64,000 nt of DNA, from the IMG/VR virus record IMGVR_UViG_3300021963_000109, positions 1 to 64,000 of that record; one strand, given 5' to 3'. Below are positions 31,833-42,300 of the stretch, one piece after another. The notes under the pieces were generated by a model. It did no database searches, was not told the origin of the DNA, and saw only the letters and a program-made list of their open reading frames with translations. Source of the stretch: a virus. The position numbers were made by a program, and so were the translations under genes. How positions within the stretch are numbered: position 1 is the first letter of the stretch; the number at the start of each line of letters is the position of its first letter.

Positions 31833-34800
31833 TTAGATCTGAGCTAATCTTCTATAGCCGAGGTTATCTCTGAAACTTGAATAAATCGGTGAAGTTAGAG
31901 CAGTCTTAGTATAGCTACCACTAACAACCAAGTCAAAGGAGAATAGTTCCTCGTTGCTTACCTTTATATCTATTCCTAATTTTTTAGAGTATGTTATATT
32001 ACGAATAGTTCCAGTTGATCTATATCCTCCGATATAACCTAGTTTATCTTGGGATCTCATCTGGAATATAACAGGAATAACAATTGCATTCTGTGTTCCA
32101 GATTCTAGAGATTTAACAGCAAGAGTTGTTGATCCTTCAACCTGTATTGGAGAGTGACTAGAAGGAGCCATGAACAAATAAGCTCCGCATGAATATTTTC
32201 CTAAAAGGTACTCGTCATTTGATTCAAATCCTAATTTTCCAGGATATGCATGATTATCAGTTCCATAACTTGTATTATTAATCTGGGTATAAGCTAGTTG
32301 TTGATAATGCTTAGTCTGATTAGTAATAGAAGGATCAAAGCTGTCTGAAGTAGAAGCCTGGAATCCAGCAGCATGTCTAAATGCAGGATAATTAAATCCG
32401 GTTGTTCCTTGTGTTGGTCTAACAAAATTTCCAAAATATTTTGGAGTAGGTGTAGAAGGAGTTGCAGCTTCTGCTACAATAACTGGGTGATTTATATGTA
32501 CACAAAATTCATTAAGTCTTCCATTTCCGTCTGGTGTTCCTCCACTGTAAGTTCCTATCCAAACACTGCTGTTAGAACTTCCTGGAGTAGAAGTACCCCC
32601 AGGTAAGAATGGAACTAAAACGCCCTGATCTTGTGGAACGTAGCTTGATCCTGATGTTACTCCGGTTTGATCGTTCCAGGTAGTTGAAGTAACAGGTGTA
32701 AAATAAACATCCTCATCCAGTCCAACTGATTTATATCTCGAGTAAATAAATTGAGAATTTGAATTTCCAGATTGATAAGGAGCTGCCTGAATAAATGCAG
32801 AAGATCCTGATATATTAGGTCTTACATCAGATGGTTTAATTCCAGTTAAGGATATTGGAGTTAAATCATACTTTCTAACAGAAGAATAATCTGCAGTAGC
32901 TTTAGGATCTGTATTTGCCAAAGCTATCACATTTTGACCTCCTGGAATTATAGAAGCAAGCTCTAGCTTAGAAGCAGTTTCGTTTCTTAGCTCTATTGTA
33001 TATTGTGTGCTTACTATTTTTCCATAATTTGACGTATTAGTAAGATCTAAAAGCTCATCGTAATATCCTGCAAATAATTCAATTACTGATCCCCTCTTAG
33101 CAGGAATAAGATTTGTTCCATCGTTAATATAAACAGTAAGAATTCCTTTAGCAACATTAATCATTGCTTTCAAGTTAGCTATTTCCTGATCCATCGAAAG
33201 CAGTTTCTGGTAAAGATCCAGGGATTTTCCTGTACTGTCATAAAATCCAGAAAAGATTGTATCCCCAACGTGTGCATAATACTTATCTCCGCTATTGAAA
33301 GAGGTCGAAAGATGAGCATCAAGTCCTCTTGATGTTAAATCCTGCTGTAAAGCAACAAGAACCTGATCATTTTTATTCTGATCAACATACTGGGTATTTC
33401 CGTTTCCTGTTGTTAATTCCTCCGGAAAATCTATAAGGACTGAAGTAGAAAAATCAGATTCAGCCGGATTCATAGGCCATCCAGCTTCAGAAATAGAAGA
33501 AACCTTGATTTCTACTTTTTCTCCAGCATTAATAGGAATATCCAATTGGTTTATATTAGGAACGTCACCGTTCTGAACATCCTCATCTAACCAATAATAT
33601 TTTTTAGTTGTTGTATTGTATCCCTTTTTTCTAATGTCTGTTTTATACTCAATCCAGTTACTGTATGTTCCTCTTCTTTCCGTCCCATCATTATCAGAGA
33701 ATTTAATCTCATCAGCAGAGGTTGCATTTCCCTGTTTAGTCAAATATCTATATCTAACTCTAAATTGTATTACCTCTTGAGATCCTGTTTTTGCATCAGT
33801 AACTGCTTCAGGAATAGGCCAGAATCCTCTAACTCTATATTTAGGTGATTCTGATATTTCAGGTGCACTTGAAGTGATATTATTTAGATCTTGAATAATG
33901 GTTTGCAATAAAGAGGTCTTAGTTGCTTTTTCCTTAGTTAATGAATCTATTTTAGCAAGTAAACTTTCCCTAGTTGAGCTAGAAGACTTTGTTATAGAAT
34001 CACTAACAATTGCAGATATTTCATTTCTTGTTTGATCTATAGATTTGTTAATTGCTTCTATCTCATTTTGAATCTTAACTTTGGTTTGTACACTACTAGA
34101 AAACTTATCAGAAGTAGTTGTTTGTGTTATCTGCTTGTTAATCTGAACTACCTTGAAATTAGCAGAACTTAATACAGGAGAATTTGGAACAATAGAATAA
34201 ACCGAAGGAATTACCTTTTCTTTCGTGTTTGATAAAAATTGAGATCCAAAATCTGAAACCTGATTTTTATAAAAATCATCCAATGTCATAGTTCCCTCTG
34301 ATGTGTTTATTAACATCTCATTGGAATAAAAAACTACACCATTGCTGTATGAAGATCCAGTAACATGGTATTCATCATTAATAGCTTTAATAAAAACTGC
34401 CTGTCTTTCATCGTGACCGAGATTAACATTAACCTGGAGTGGTGAAAGAACTTCGGAATCAAGCTTTAATGCACCATCCCCAATTGGAACTGGTTCATAT
34501 CCGCTAATTCTTCTTAATACTACAGTAGATTCGGATAGATCAATATTAGTAATTTCAAATCTACTTCCCCCCGACGTCATAAGTTTATCACCAACCTTAA
34601 GTTGTCTGTCAGCATTGGAAGAGCTTGCTATGATATCTTTATATGAGGTTAAATCTAATTTGTATTTTCTTACATTTTGATTTATTGTTTGTCCACCTAC
34701 TGTAACAGGGATGGTTTGATCAAATACTCTAAGTACAGAAAAAGATCCGGTATATCTAATAACCTGCAAAGGTAGTTCAACTGTATCCTCGTCTATAAAA

Positions 34801-35381
34801 TAGGTAATTCCCTGGCCAGTTAGCTCAGTCATGAATTGTAGATCCGAGATATCATTTCTTCCCTTCAGATTAGTATCAAAATAATTTTTCTGAGCATCTG
34901 AAGTGGTATTAGCAATTATTCTTTTAACATAAACCCTCTTTGTTCCAGCTTCTACCTGACCATCAAGATCGAAGGTAACAAATAAAAGAGGATTTAAAAA
35001 GCTTTCAAAGAAATAATTGCTTCTAAATTTAAACCCAGAAGGAACCTGTAAATTAGCAGGTGCAATTGGATCAACTAAAGGAGTAGATTGGTAAATTCTG
35101 GAAACAGTTCCATCAGCATTTCTAACATTAGCATTACCGTCATCTAATCCACTTAAAGCTTTGATATTGGAATCAAGTCTTTTAATTTCGTTTAGAATAT
35201 ATCCCCAAGATGGTATTGATACCGTACTCGTTTGATTGTTATCATCTAGAAACTCAACGCTAACTATGTCTTGGTTTGAAGTTGTTGCGTTACTCAGCTT
35301 ATTAATAATCTCCATAGAATTCTTCTGGAGTCTAAGAAACTGTGCTAATAGTGAGCTTATAGAATTTTTGGTTCCTGCCAT
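31833..35381 (-). CDS. Giant virion structural protein, probably baseplate/fibre
   Basis: 1182 residues, ATG start one base past the previous stop. A helical N-terminus (SISSLLAQFLRLQKNSMEII) and a loop with the fibre-like phrase ILNEIKRLDSNIKALSGLDD come first. A long coiled coil lies at about 415-490 (IEAINKSIDQTRNEISAIVS, SLLAKIDSLTKEKATKTSLL). Beta-rich fibronectin-like regions follow (RYRYLTKQGNATSADEIKFS, then INAGEKVEIKVSSISEAGWP). The coiled coil suggests a trimeric shaft. No enzymatic motifs; no specific family recognised. Confidence 0.66.
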   Translation of the reverse strand: MAGTKNSISSLLAQFLRLQKNSMEIINKLSNATTSNQDIVSVEFLDDNNQTSTVSIPSWGYILNEIKRLDSNIKALSGLDDGNANVRNADGTVSRIYQSTPLVDPIAPANLQVPSGFKFRSNYFFESFLNPLLFVTFDLDGQVEAGTKRVYVKRIIANTTSDAQKNYFDTNLKGRNDISDLQFMTELTGQGITYFIDEDTVELPLQVIRYTGSFSVLRVFDQTIPVTVGGQTINQNVRKYKLDLTSYKDIIASSSNADRQLKVGDKLMTSGGSRFEITNIDLSESTVVLRRISGYEPVPIGDGALKLDSEVLSPLQVNVNLGHDERQAVFIKAINDEYHVTGSSYSNGVVFYSNEMLINTSEGTMTLDDFYKNQVSDFGSQFLSNTKEKVIPSVYSIVPNSPVLSSANFKVVQINKQITQTTTSDKFSSSVQTKVKIQNEIEAINKSIDQTRNEISAIVSDSITKSSSSTRESLLAKIDSLTKEKATKTSLLQTIIQDLNNITSSAPEISESPKYRVRGFWPIPEAVTDAKTGSQEVIQFRVRYRYLTKQGNATSADEIKFSDNDGTERRGTYSNWIEYKTDIRKKGYNTTTKKYYWLDEDVQNGDVPNINQLDIPINAGEKVEIKVSSISEAGWPMNPAESDFSTSVLIDFPEELTTGNGNTQYVDQNKNDQVLVALQQDLTSRGLDAHLSTSFNSGDKYYAHVGDTIFSGFYDSTGKSLDLYQKLLSMDQEIANLKAMINVAKGILTVYINDGTNLIPAKRGSVIELFAGYYDELLDLTNTSNYGKIVSTQYTIELRNETASKLELASIIPGGQNVIALANTDPKATADYSSVRKYDLTPISLTGIKPSDVRPNISGSSAFIQAAPYQSGNSNSQFIYSRYKSVGLDEDVYFTPVTSTTWNDQTGVTSGSSYVPQDQGVLVPFLPGGTSTPGSSNSSVWIGTYSGGTPDGNGRLNEFCVHINHPVIVAEAATPSTPTPKYFGNFVRPTQGTTGFNYPAFRHAAGFQASTSDSFDPSITNQTKHYQQLAYTQINNTSYGTDNHAYPGKLGFESNDEYLLGKYSCGAYLFMAPSSHSPIQVEGSTTLAVKSLESGTQNAIVIPVIFQMRSQDKLGYIGGYRSTGTIRNITYSKKLGIDIKVSNEELFSFDLVVSGSYTKTALTSPIYSSFRDNLGYRRLAQI

Positions 35382-35382
35382 T

Positions 35383-37560
35383 TTATCTTATTTGATCTAT
35401 TTCGAAAACTAGATTCTTTTCATCGACACAAACAATATCAAAAATAGGTTTGTTATCAGAAGAACTGAAAATGTTTTGGGTGAATCCTCCAACTAAAATA
35501 CTATAATAAACTCCAGACGGGGTTGCTAATGGGTAAAGACCAGTAGAATCCGTATAGATTAAAATATTATTCCCGTTAAGGATAATCTTATCATCAAAGA
35601 CTAATCTGAAGGTTTGACCCTTTTTCCATTTGTTATTGGTATCGTCTATTTTGATTATAAGATCATTTGTTAGTGTTATGGTTAATCCAAAATTAGTATG
35701 CTTATAATAATTGCTGAAAGATTTCAATGTAAGAGAATTTCCACTTACAGAATTAACAGTAAAATTATATCCATCTTCATCTGGTAAATTATAATGTTGA
35801 ACATTATTGTTTAGAACTAATCTATTAGGAGTTGATCTATCTACGTTTACTCCTTCGCCGCTCTTAATCAAATCTAAATCATAAGAAAGCTTAATATTTG
35901 TTCTACCGTTTAGAATATCTTTAACCATCGTATAATTTCTCTCGATCAGTCCTAAAATATCCTGGGTATTTCTAAATAAAGCTTGATTTGCAACCATAGA
36001 ATCTTCTAATGCTTTTAGCCTTGCATTAATGGAAGTATTATCATCCATTGTAACGACCAATCCCTCTAAAGTGTTTACTCTATCAGCAAGGTTTATAATT
36101 TCGGTAGTTTGATCATTTAAAGTTCTAGCAGCCTCCTGTAAAACATTAGCTGCATCCATAAACATTGAAAGAGAGAAAGAAGAATAATCATTAACAGCAA
36201 GTTCTACCCCTGTACTTTCTATGTCAGTATCAAATTTAATATTAACCTTCAGTCCGTAAGAATTACCATTTAGCTTAGTAATTGGATCTGGTTTATACTT
36301 TTTAAATACAGGAATTCTACCAGCGCTATTTGAAATAGGTTCTATATCTTCTAAGAAGAGAATACCATATAGATTTGTCTCCGCATCAGCAGGATTATTT
36401 GGATCATATACATCATAATACAAAAGAACAGCATTAAACTCGAAAGAATCAGAATCAACAGTTGAGTTATATTCTTCGATCGTGCTGATTGAAGGATTAT
36501 CAACTATAGGTTTGTAATTATCAGGATTGAAATCTAATTGAATTCCATCAAGTTTACTTCTTTTATATTCTGCTTGATACGTCTGATAATGTTTTACCAT
36601 TGAATCTGTATCAGCATCAAAAAAAGAATTATCAGTATAATAGGAATTTGCAGTGTTTCTTGGATAATACCATTGATTAGTAAAAGTTGCACCAGTTGCG
36701 GATGTTCCAGTTATTCCTGGCTGTCCAACAACATCTTGATCAAAGATAGCCAAACGGGGAAGTCCGTTAGGACCATATAATCCATCAGCTGCGCTCCTCC
36801 CTTGAAAATACTCTCTATCTAAAGGATCAGTTGGATTATTTGTTATTGTTTGTCCAGGATAATAATTTTCATCAGCCTGGGTCTTAAACATCACCAAAGG
36901 TGTGTGTCCATCGCTAGTTGGTACGTGGATATAAACCTCCGAATAAGAATTGTTTTTGCTTTGTACAGAATTTACAATGTCGCATTCCCCGATATATTTT
37001 ACGACCCTAGAGTATCTTGGGGTAACCGATCCGTTTCCTGTTAGGAAATCGTCCTCTTCTGTCCATCTTTTATCAGAATATGGGAATCCTCCAGTAAGAC
37101 CTGTTGCATTTTGATCCAAAGAAGGTATTACCTCGTTTGAATTTGCTGGTCTAAATCTAATAGATCCCATTTCTTTCAGCCACTTCCAAAAAACTCTTTC
37201 TGAGACATTCCTTTTTAAAGTCGGATTGTATCCATCAGATGAAAGTAGAGAAGCTTCCAAGTTAAGACAATAGTTTTGAAAAGAGACTTCCAAATTTGGA
37301 CTTAAATTGTTAGGGTTGACTAAATCAAAGCTTCCCTCAGCTACGTCCAGAAATGAGCTGTCTATGGTGTTAAATTGGATGGTATTCTCCCCATATAACG
37401 GGGATCTAAATTCAGGAAGATTCAAAAGAACGTATTTTGAAAATCTGAACTTATTGACCGTGTTGTTAAAAGTTAGAGCAAGATCCTCCGCAGCAGAACT
37501 AAAGGTATAAAAAGTTCCACCTTGTACTTGGAGAGGTCTTATGTATGGGGTTTTAGCCAT
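35383..37560 (-). CDS. Virion structural protein, probably baseplate/fibre
   Basis: 725 residues, ATG start. MAKTPYIRPLQVQGGTFYTF opens a beta-rich N-terminal half that includes YVLLNLPEFRSPLYGENTIQ. A helical stretch at about 465-540 (AANVLQEAARTLNDQTTEII, VNTLEGLVVTMDDNTSINAR, LKALEDSMVANQALFRNTQD) looks like a trimeric coiled coil, and a C-terminal beta domain follows. The arrangement mirrors the 1182-residue neighbour: globular N-terminus, coiled coil, beta tip. It starts 15 bases after the fibre gene at 37576 and ends one base before the 1182-residue gene. No enzymatic motif seen. Confidence 0.66.
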   Translation of the reverse strand: MAKTPYIRPLQVQGGTFYTFSSAAEDLALTFNNTVNKFRFSKYVLLNLPEFRSPLYGENTIQFNTIDSSFLDVAEGSFDLVNPNNLSPNLEVSFQNYCLNLEASLLSSDGYNPTLKRNVSERVFWKWLKEMGSIRFRPANSNEVIPSLDQNATGLTGGFPYSDKRWTEEDDFLTGNGSVTPRYSRVVKYIGECDIVNSVQSKNNSYSEVYIHVPTSDGHTPLVMFKTQADENYYPGQTITNNPTDPLDREYFQGRSAADGLYGPNGLPRLAIFDQDVVGQPGITGTSATGATFTNQWYYPRNTANSYYTDNSFFDADTDSMVKHYQTYQAEYKRSKLDGIQLDFNPDNYKPIVDNPSISTIEEYNSTVDSDSFEFNAVLLYYDVYDPNNPADAETNLYGILFLEDIEPISNSAGRIPVFKKYKPDPITKLNGNSYGLKVNIKFDTDIESTGVELAVNDYSSFSLSMFMDAANVLQEAARTLNDQTTEIINLADRVNTLEGLVVTMDDNTSINARLKALEDSMVANQALFRNTQDILGLIERNYTMVKDILNGRTNIKLSYDLDLIKSGEGVNVDRSTPNRLVLNNNVQHYNLPDEDGYNFTVNSVSGNSLTLKSFSNYYKHTNFGLTITLTNDLIIKIDDTNNKWKKGQTFRLVFDDKIILNGNNILIYTDSTGLYPLATPSGVYYSILVGGFTQNIFSSSDNKPIFDIVCVDEKNLVFEIDQIR

Positions 37561-37575
37561 TCAATTTTTTATTTA

Positions 37576-38517
37576 TTAGAAGAAGTCGCTAGCTACAAAT
37601 CCACTGTTGGATATAACCACCCAAGATCCGTTTTGTGTAGTAGCTCCTTTACCTATTCTATTCTCCCACTGAAGGGTTAAAGTATTTTTATAAGGAATAC
37701 TAGCAGCTGTAGTAATACCAGCTGGCTGATAAAGTCCATTACCTGTGCTAAATCCAGTATAGTATGTGCTTCCTGCTGGTCCGGTAACTCCAGTAGCAAT
37801 TAATCCAGAGTTAAGTGCGGTATTAACAATAGTTAATCTATATCCCTGTGGTACTGCTGGTGGGTTTCCCGAAGGGGCTGCTCCTGTAGCAACATAAAAG
37901 AAAAATCCTTGAGTAAATCCGGCATCCGCTGAATCGGTACTGGTATATGAGCAGTTAGCATAAATTACACTTTCATCGAAAGTTAAAGGATATGGATTGC
38001 TATATGTTCCAGTAACCCCGCCTCCCCCGTTTGCAGGTGATAAAAATGCGTTGGTTGAACCCGATGCACCTATCGAGTTTTTTTCAATAAATGATCCAGT
38101 TGGCCCATTTGTTACAGCAGAGTTGAAAACAACATCACCGTTAAATGTACCAGTTGCTCCAAATACTGCAGGACCCGATGCATTTACCTGATTGAAAGAA
38201 CCAGTAGCAGAAAGGGTTAGTTGAGAGGCTGAAACTATACCGGAGAAAGATGCATTTCCTGCACTAGCCCCCGTACCATAAATATTAACAGTAGCGGTCC
38301 CAGAAGATGGGAAGGTTGCTTGATTAGCAAAAAACGTCTTGACTTTTAGCTGTCCGCTTGTTGCTTGAGACATGTCCATCGATCCAGTAACAACGTTTAT
38401 ATTAAAAACGTCCTCTAGATCGTTGATTTCATTCTCAATAAGTAGAAAGTTAGAATTAATGGTTAGTCTCGATGGTGCAATCGAGTCAGTTCCTAGTATC
38501 TCTTGAATAGTAATCAT
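37576..38517 (-). CDS. Tail-fibre-like structural protein
   Basis: 313 residues from the ATG at 38517. A longer open frame reaches 38706, but that extension overlaps the divergent PhoH gene and the promoter-like motif; the shorter start gives MITIQEILGTDSIAPSRLTI, a normal phage structural N-terminus, after an A-rich leader. The N-terminus includes NSNFLLIENEINDLEDVFNI. The body is rich in Gly/Ser/Thr/Ala with repeating FSG, FNG and TGTFNGDVVF strands typical of fibre shafts. The end resembles a small knob (LTLQWENRIGKGATTQNGSW). Being first of its transcript, it probably starts the fibre block. Confidence 0.7.
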   Translation of the reverse strand: MITIQEILGTDSIAPSRLTINSNFLLIENEINDLEDVFNINVVTGSMDMSQATSGQLKVKTFFANQATFPSSGTATVNIYGTGASAGNASFSGIVSASQLTLSATGSFNQVNASGPAVFGATGTFNGDVVFNSAVTNGPTGSFIEKNSIGASGSTNAFLSPANGGGGVTGTYSNPYPLTFDESVIYANCSYTSTDSADAGFTQGFFFYVATGAAPSGNPPAVPQGYRLTIVNTALNSGLIATGVTGPAGSTYYTGFSTGNGLYQPAGITTAASIPYKNTLTLQWENRIGKGATTQNGSWVVISNSGFVASDFF

Positions 38518-38539
38518 TTTTAGTTTTTTATTCCGAATA

Positions 38540-38547
38540 TATATATC
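38540..38547 (-). promoter_or_regulatory. GATATATA motif upstream of the 313-residue fibre gene
   Basis: Minus strand TTTGATATATATATTCGG, ending 22 bases before the ATG at 38517, in the 120-base divergent gap shared with PhoH. No exact plus-strand copy precedes PhoH here, so that gene may use another promoter class. Confidence 0.5.
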
Positions 38548-38637
38548 AAATAAGCTCGAGCGAAGAAATAAATCCGCTATGCTAAGATCATACAGAGAAA
38601 AACTTATTAGTTTCTTAAAAATTAACACTAAAGATTT

Positions 38638-39318
38638 ATGCAAAAACAAGAGAAGGAAACCCCTGCTAAAGGGAGAGTTAAAGGCCCGATTAAATTCAAA
38701 ATTCAACTAAATGAAGAGCAAAAAGAAGCAAAATCTTTAATCCTAGAAAATCCAGTTACAGTCATCCGAGGGATGGCAGGTTCAGGTAAGACCCTTTTAG
38801 CTTGTCAAATAGCTTTGGATCTTCTTTTTAGTAGGGATGTTGAAAAGATAATAATTACAAGACCTACTGTAGCTAAAGAAGATATTGGATTTCTACCTGG
38901 GGATTTAAAAGAAAAGATGGATCCATGGTTAGCTCCAATTTATTCCAATCTGTACCTACTTTATGAGAAGGAAAAAGTCGATAAATTAGTGGAGGAAAAT
39001 GTAATAGAAATTTTACCTTTCCCGTTTATGAGAGGAAGAACATTTCTAAATGCATGTGTTATTGTAGATGAAGCCCAAAACGTTACCAATAATCAAATGG
39101 AGATGGTATTAGGAAGATTGGGTGTGGCATCTAAAATTATGATCTGTGGTGATATTTCTCAGATTGATCTGAAAGTCAAAAAAGATTCAGGTTTGGATTT
39201 TTTAAATACTGTAGAATCAAGAGTAGAGGGAGTTAAAATAATCTCGCTTAAAAAGAATCACAGACATCCTATCGTACCAGAGATTTTAGGAATTTACACA
39301 GAGTATAGAGACAGATAA
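38638..39318 (+). CDS. phoH: PhoH-like P-loop ATPase
   Basis: 226 residues, ATG start, plus strand. Walker A GMAGSGKT (45-52), the PhoH signature TRPTVAKEDIGFLPGDLKEK (about 74-93), PFPFMRGRTF and Walker B CVIVDEAQN. GDISQIDL and KKNHRHPIV complete the core. PhoH proteins are common in phages; an RNA-helicase-related or RNA-metabolism role has been suggested, but their job in infection is unsettled. It is one of only two plus-strand genes and splits the baseplate block: its stop lies one base from the convergent stop of the 2510-residue gene, and its start diverges from the fibre gene. The strand choice suggests different timing from the structural genes. Confidence 0.93.
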   Translation: MQKQEKETPAKGRVKGPIKFKIQLNEEQKEAKSLILENPVTVIRGMAGSGKTLLACQIALDLLFSRDVEKIIITRPTVAKEDIGFLPGDLKEKMDPWLAPIYSNLYLLYEKEKVDKLVEENVIEILPFPFMRGRTFLNACVIVDEAQNVTNNQMEMVLGRLGVASKIMICGDISQIDLKVKKDSGLDFLNTVESRVEGVKIISLKKNHRHPIVPEILGIYTEYRDR

Positions 39319-39319
39319 T

Positions 39320-42300
39320 TTATGCTAATTGTGGAAATGTTTTAGCTTCATAGATAGCTCTTTTTCTAAATATTTCGCTATTAACATACTCTATAATTTC
39401 CCCAGATGGTGCATTTTTGTGATCAATGATTCTGATGTATCCTTTCTTATCAAAAACAGAAAGGTTACCGTTACTGTCCTCTACTTGTAGATAGAGACTA
39501 TAGAATCCCGGCTTATTAAATGTCCAGATGAAGGATTTAACATCCTTAACATTGATTAACTCCTCTCCAGATCCATCATAAATTAATTTCCAAACATGAT
39601 TTCTTTTTCCAGGAATTAAAGAATCTAAAGGATTAAATACTACAGTCGATCCCATTGGTGCCTCAAATTCTTTGTGAGTTATTTTATCATCCCCGATTTC
39701 CCAAGTCTGTGAACCAAATAGGGAGAACGGATCTCCAATTTTTTTACCCGTTTTGTATTTTAAATTTGAGATCTTACCTACAAAAGCATCTTCTCCCCCA
39801 CCAGGAGAAACTACCCAATTAGAGAAATTAGACTGGCCAGTCACATATCCAGTTAAATAAATATTGTCATCCTTATCGAAAGAAATTGACATTCCCTCGT
39901 CTCTACCAAGTCCTCCAGAATCCACTATATCTAAAAGAGTTCCATCCGGATCATATTTAAACATAATAACATCAAGATTTCCTTGCGGGGAAGGATAGTA
40001 ATTAGGGGAAGAATAATTAGGAGAAGCCGTAACATATCCGGAATAAGATCCCAATACAAAAATACTTCCTTCTGAATCTATTCCGATGTCTTGACAAAAA
40101 TCAGAATATAAGGATCCAACGTTTTTACCCCATAAAGGTCTATATCCGTTAAACTTAAATACCGCAATATCGGAATCACCTATAGAGGTGAATGAAATAT
40201 CATCAACAGTAAGTTTTCCTTTAAAGCTAGCGCCCAAAGCTATTTCCCCGTTTTTAGAGACCCTAATATGAGGCTTAGTAGTAAATGTTCCGAAATCAGT
40301 GTTAGATATTGTTTTAGACCACTCAGAATTAAAATCGTAGCTTGTGTATCTGTTTAGGTAAATCTTTTGGTCCGATCCAGATTTAGAATTAAAAGCTATG
40401 TATAGATCCTCATAAGATTCTCCTATATGAAGAGAAGGATCGCTTTCTTCTCCCGCCGTGTTCATTTTCTTTAGCCATTTAATGCTTCCGTCACCTTCAA
40501 CTCTAGCAGCAAAAACCTCTTGTGTTGAAGTTGCACTCGTTATTGTTTTAGTTCCAGAAGTGATAGTTCCTGTAAAATTACCGGCAACATAAACATTACC
40601 AACCCTATCAATAGCAAGATCACTGATAATCTCTGTATCATTTATAGTTGGCGACGTAAATAAAGAAGTAGCGGTCACTAATTGTGCATCTCCGTTCCAT
40701 TTAATATAAAGATTATCAGATAATTCTCCAGATGTGTTATTTCTAACTTTGTTTTTGTATCCAACTACAATTACATTTCCAAGATGATCTACTTTGATAC
40801 CCATCGGTGTATAGTCATAATCTCTAGATCCTGAAGTTCCATCTTCTCCGTATTTCCTAGCCCATTGAATTACCCCGACCTGATTATATTTTGCAACAAA
40901 GATTGATCTACATCCAGTAGAAGAAAGAGTTGTGTTTGCCCCAGATGGCAGATTATTTTTAGCACCAAAATATGCTGTGTCCTGGAAATATCCAGTTACA
41001 TAAACATATCCATCTTCACCTACAAAAACTCTCATTCCTCTATCATCAGATCCGTCTCCTATTTTAATAACCCATTCAAAGCTGTCTATTATATTTCCCA
41101 AATTTTTATCAGAGCTTCTAATTAAATTAGAATTTCTCCAATATGGCTCTTTACTAGCTATGCCACTTTCTATATCTCTTAAAGGAGCATCTAGGAAAAG
41201 GTCATCCGAATTAATATTAGGATGAGCATCAGTGATTTTACTAAAATCGTAATTTAACCAATGAGGCATTTTCCAAGATCTACTATCTGCATAAGGAAGT
41301 TGTGGGTCCTTGCCTATATTAACTGATGACGTATAGAGAGGACCAACAAGGAAGTTAAAATTAATTTCGGTTTCACTAATTCCTTTTAGCTTTAAATAAA
41401 TTGGATCTGGTACGGGTCTATACGAAAGATGATAAACAAAATCCCATCCTCCCGGACCAGTATACTTAGAAGATGCATGAATATAAGGTATAGTATAACT
41501 TACCTTTCTCATGTAAAGATTTTGGGTTTGATAATAAGTTCCTGTATATGTAGGATTCCAATATCCAGGAACCACATAATTTTGTCCTATTCTATAAACA
41601 TCTCCCAAATACATGATATCACCTGGGTATCTGGTAAATGTTCCATCAATATATTTAACCTCATTCATCATGAAGTAAAGATCCTCATAATCAAAATCTA
41701 AATAATTGGCAGGAGCAAATTGATTAGTTGTACCAGGATCGTAATCATAAACCTTGATTGTTATTCCATTAAAGTAAACTAATTTATAATTCTGACTTCC
41801 TGTCTGTGCTATACAGAATATTCTTCCATTTCCTAAATTAACAATGTTTCTATATTTAGCTATTGGTAACTCCGATCTAGATGAAGGTGTCCAGCATCCC
41901 CATCTTCCATTATCATAATAAGCCATACCATCGGAAGTTCCTATCCATTTAGCATTTGTCTCGTCTATTGTAATTGCATAAACATCGTTTGTGTGTAATC
42001 CTGAATCGGAAATATCAAGAGATGAGATTCTAACACCGTCGTATGTTTTAATACCATTATTAGTAGCCATCCAAAGCTTAGAATATTTTCCAAAATATTC
42101 ATACTTAAGTTGTCTAATATAGATGACACTGGTATCTAATTTCGTTAGAGGATCCTGATCTATTATCTCCCAACTGCTTGCAGATGTTGATGGATTATTT
42201 CCAATATTAGAGTTGATTAAAGAAATATACGATTCACCATTATAAGTAATAATGCTGCCTTGATCGTATGTTTTAATTATGGTCCAAATCGGACCTTGAA

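Noticed and set aside
38518-38706. 63-codon upstream extension of the 313-residue fibre gene
   Set aside because: It overlaps the phoH start and the GATATATA motif; the Met at 38517 gives a typical phage structural N-terminus.
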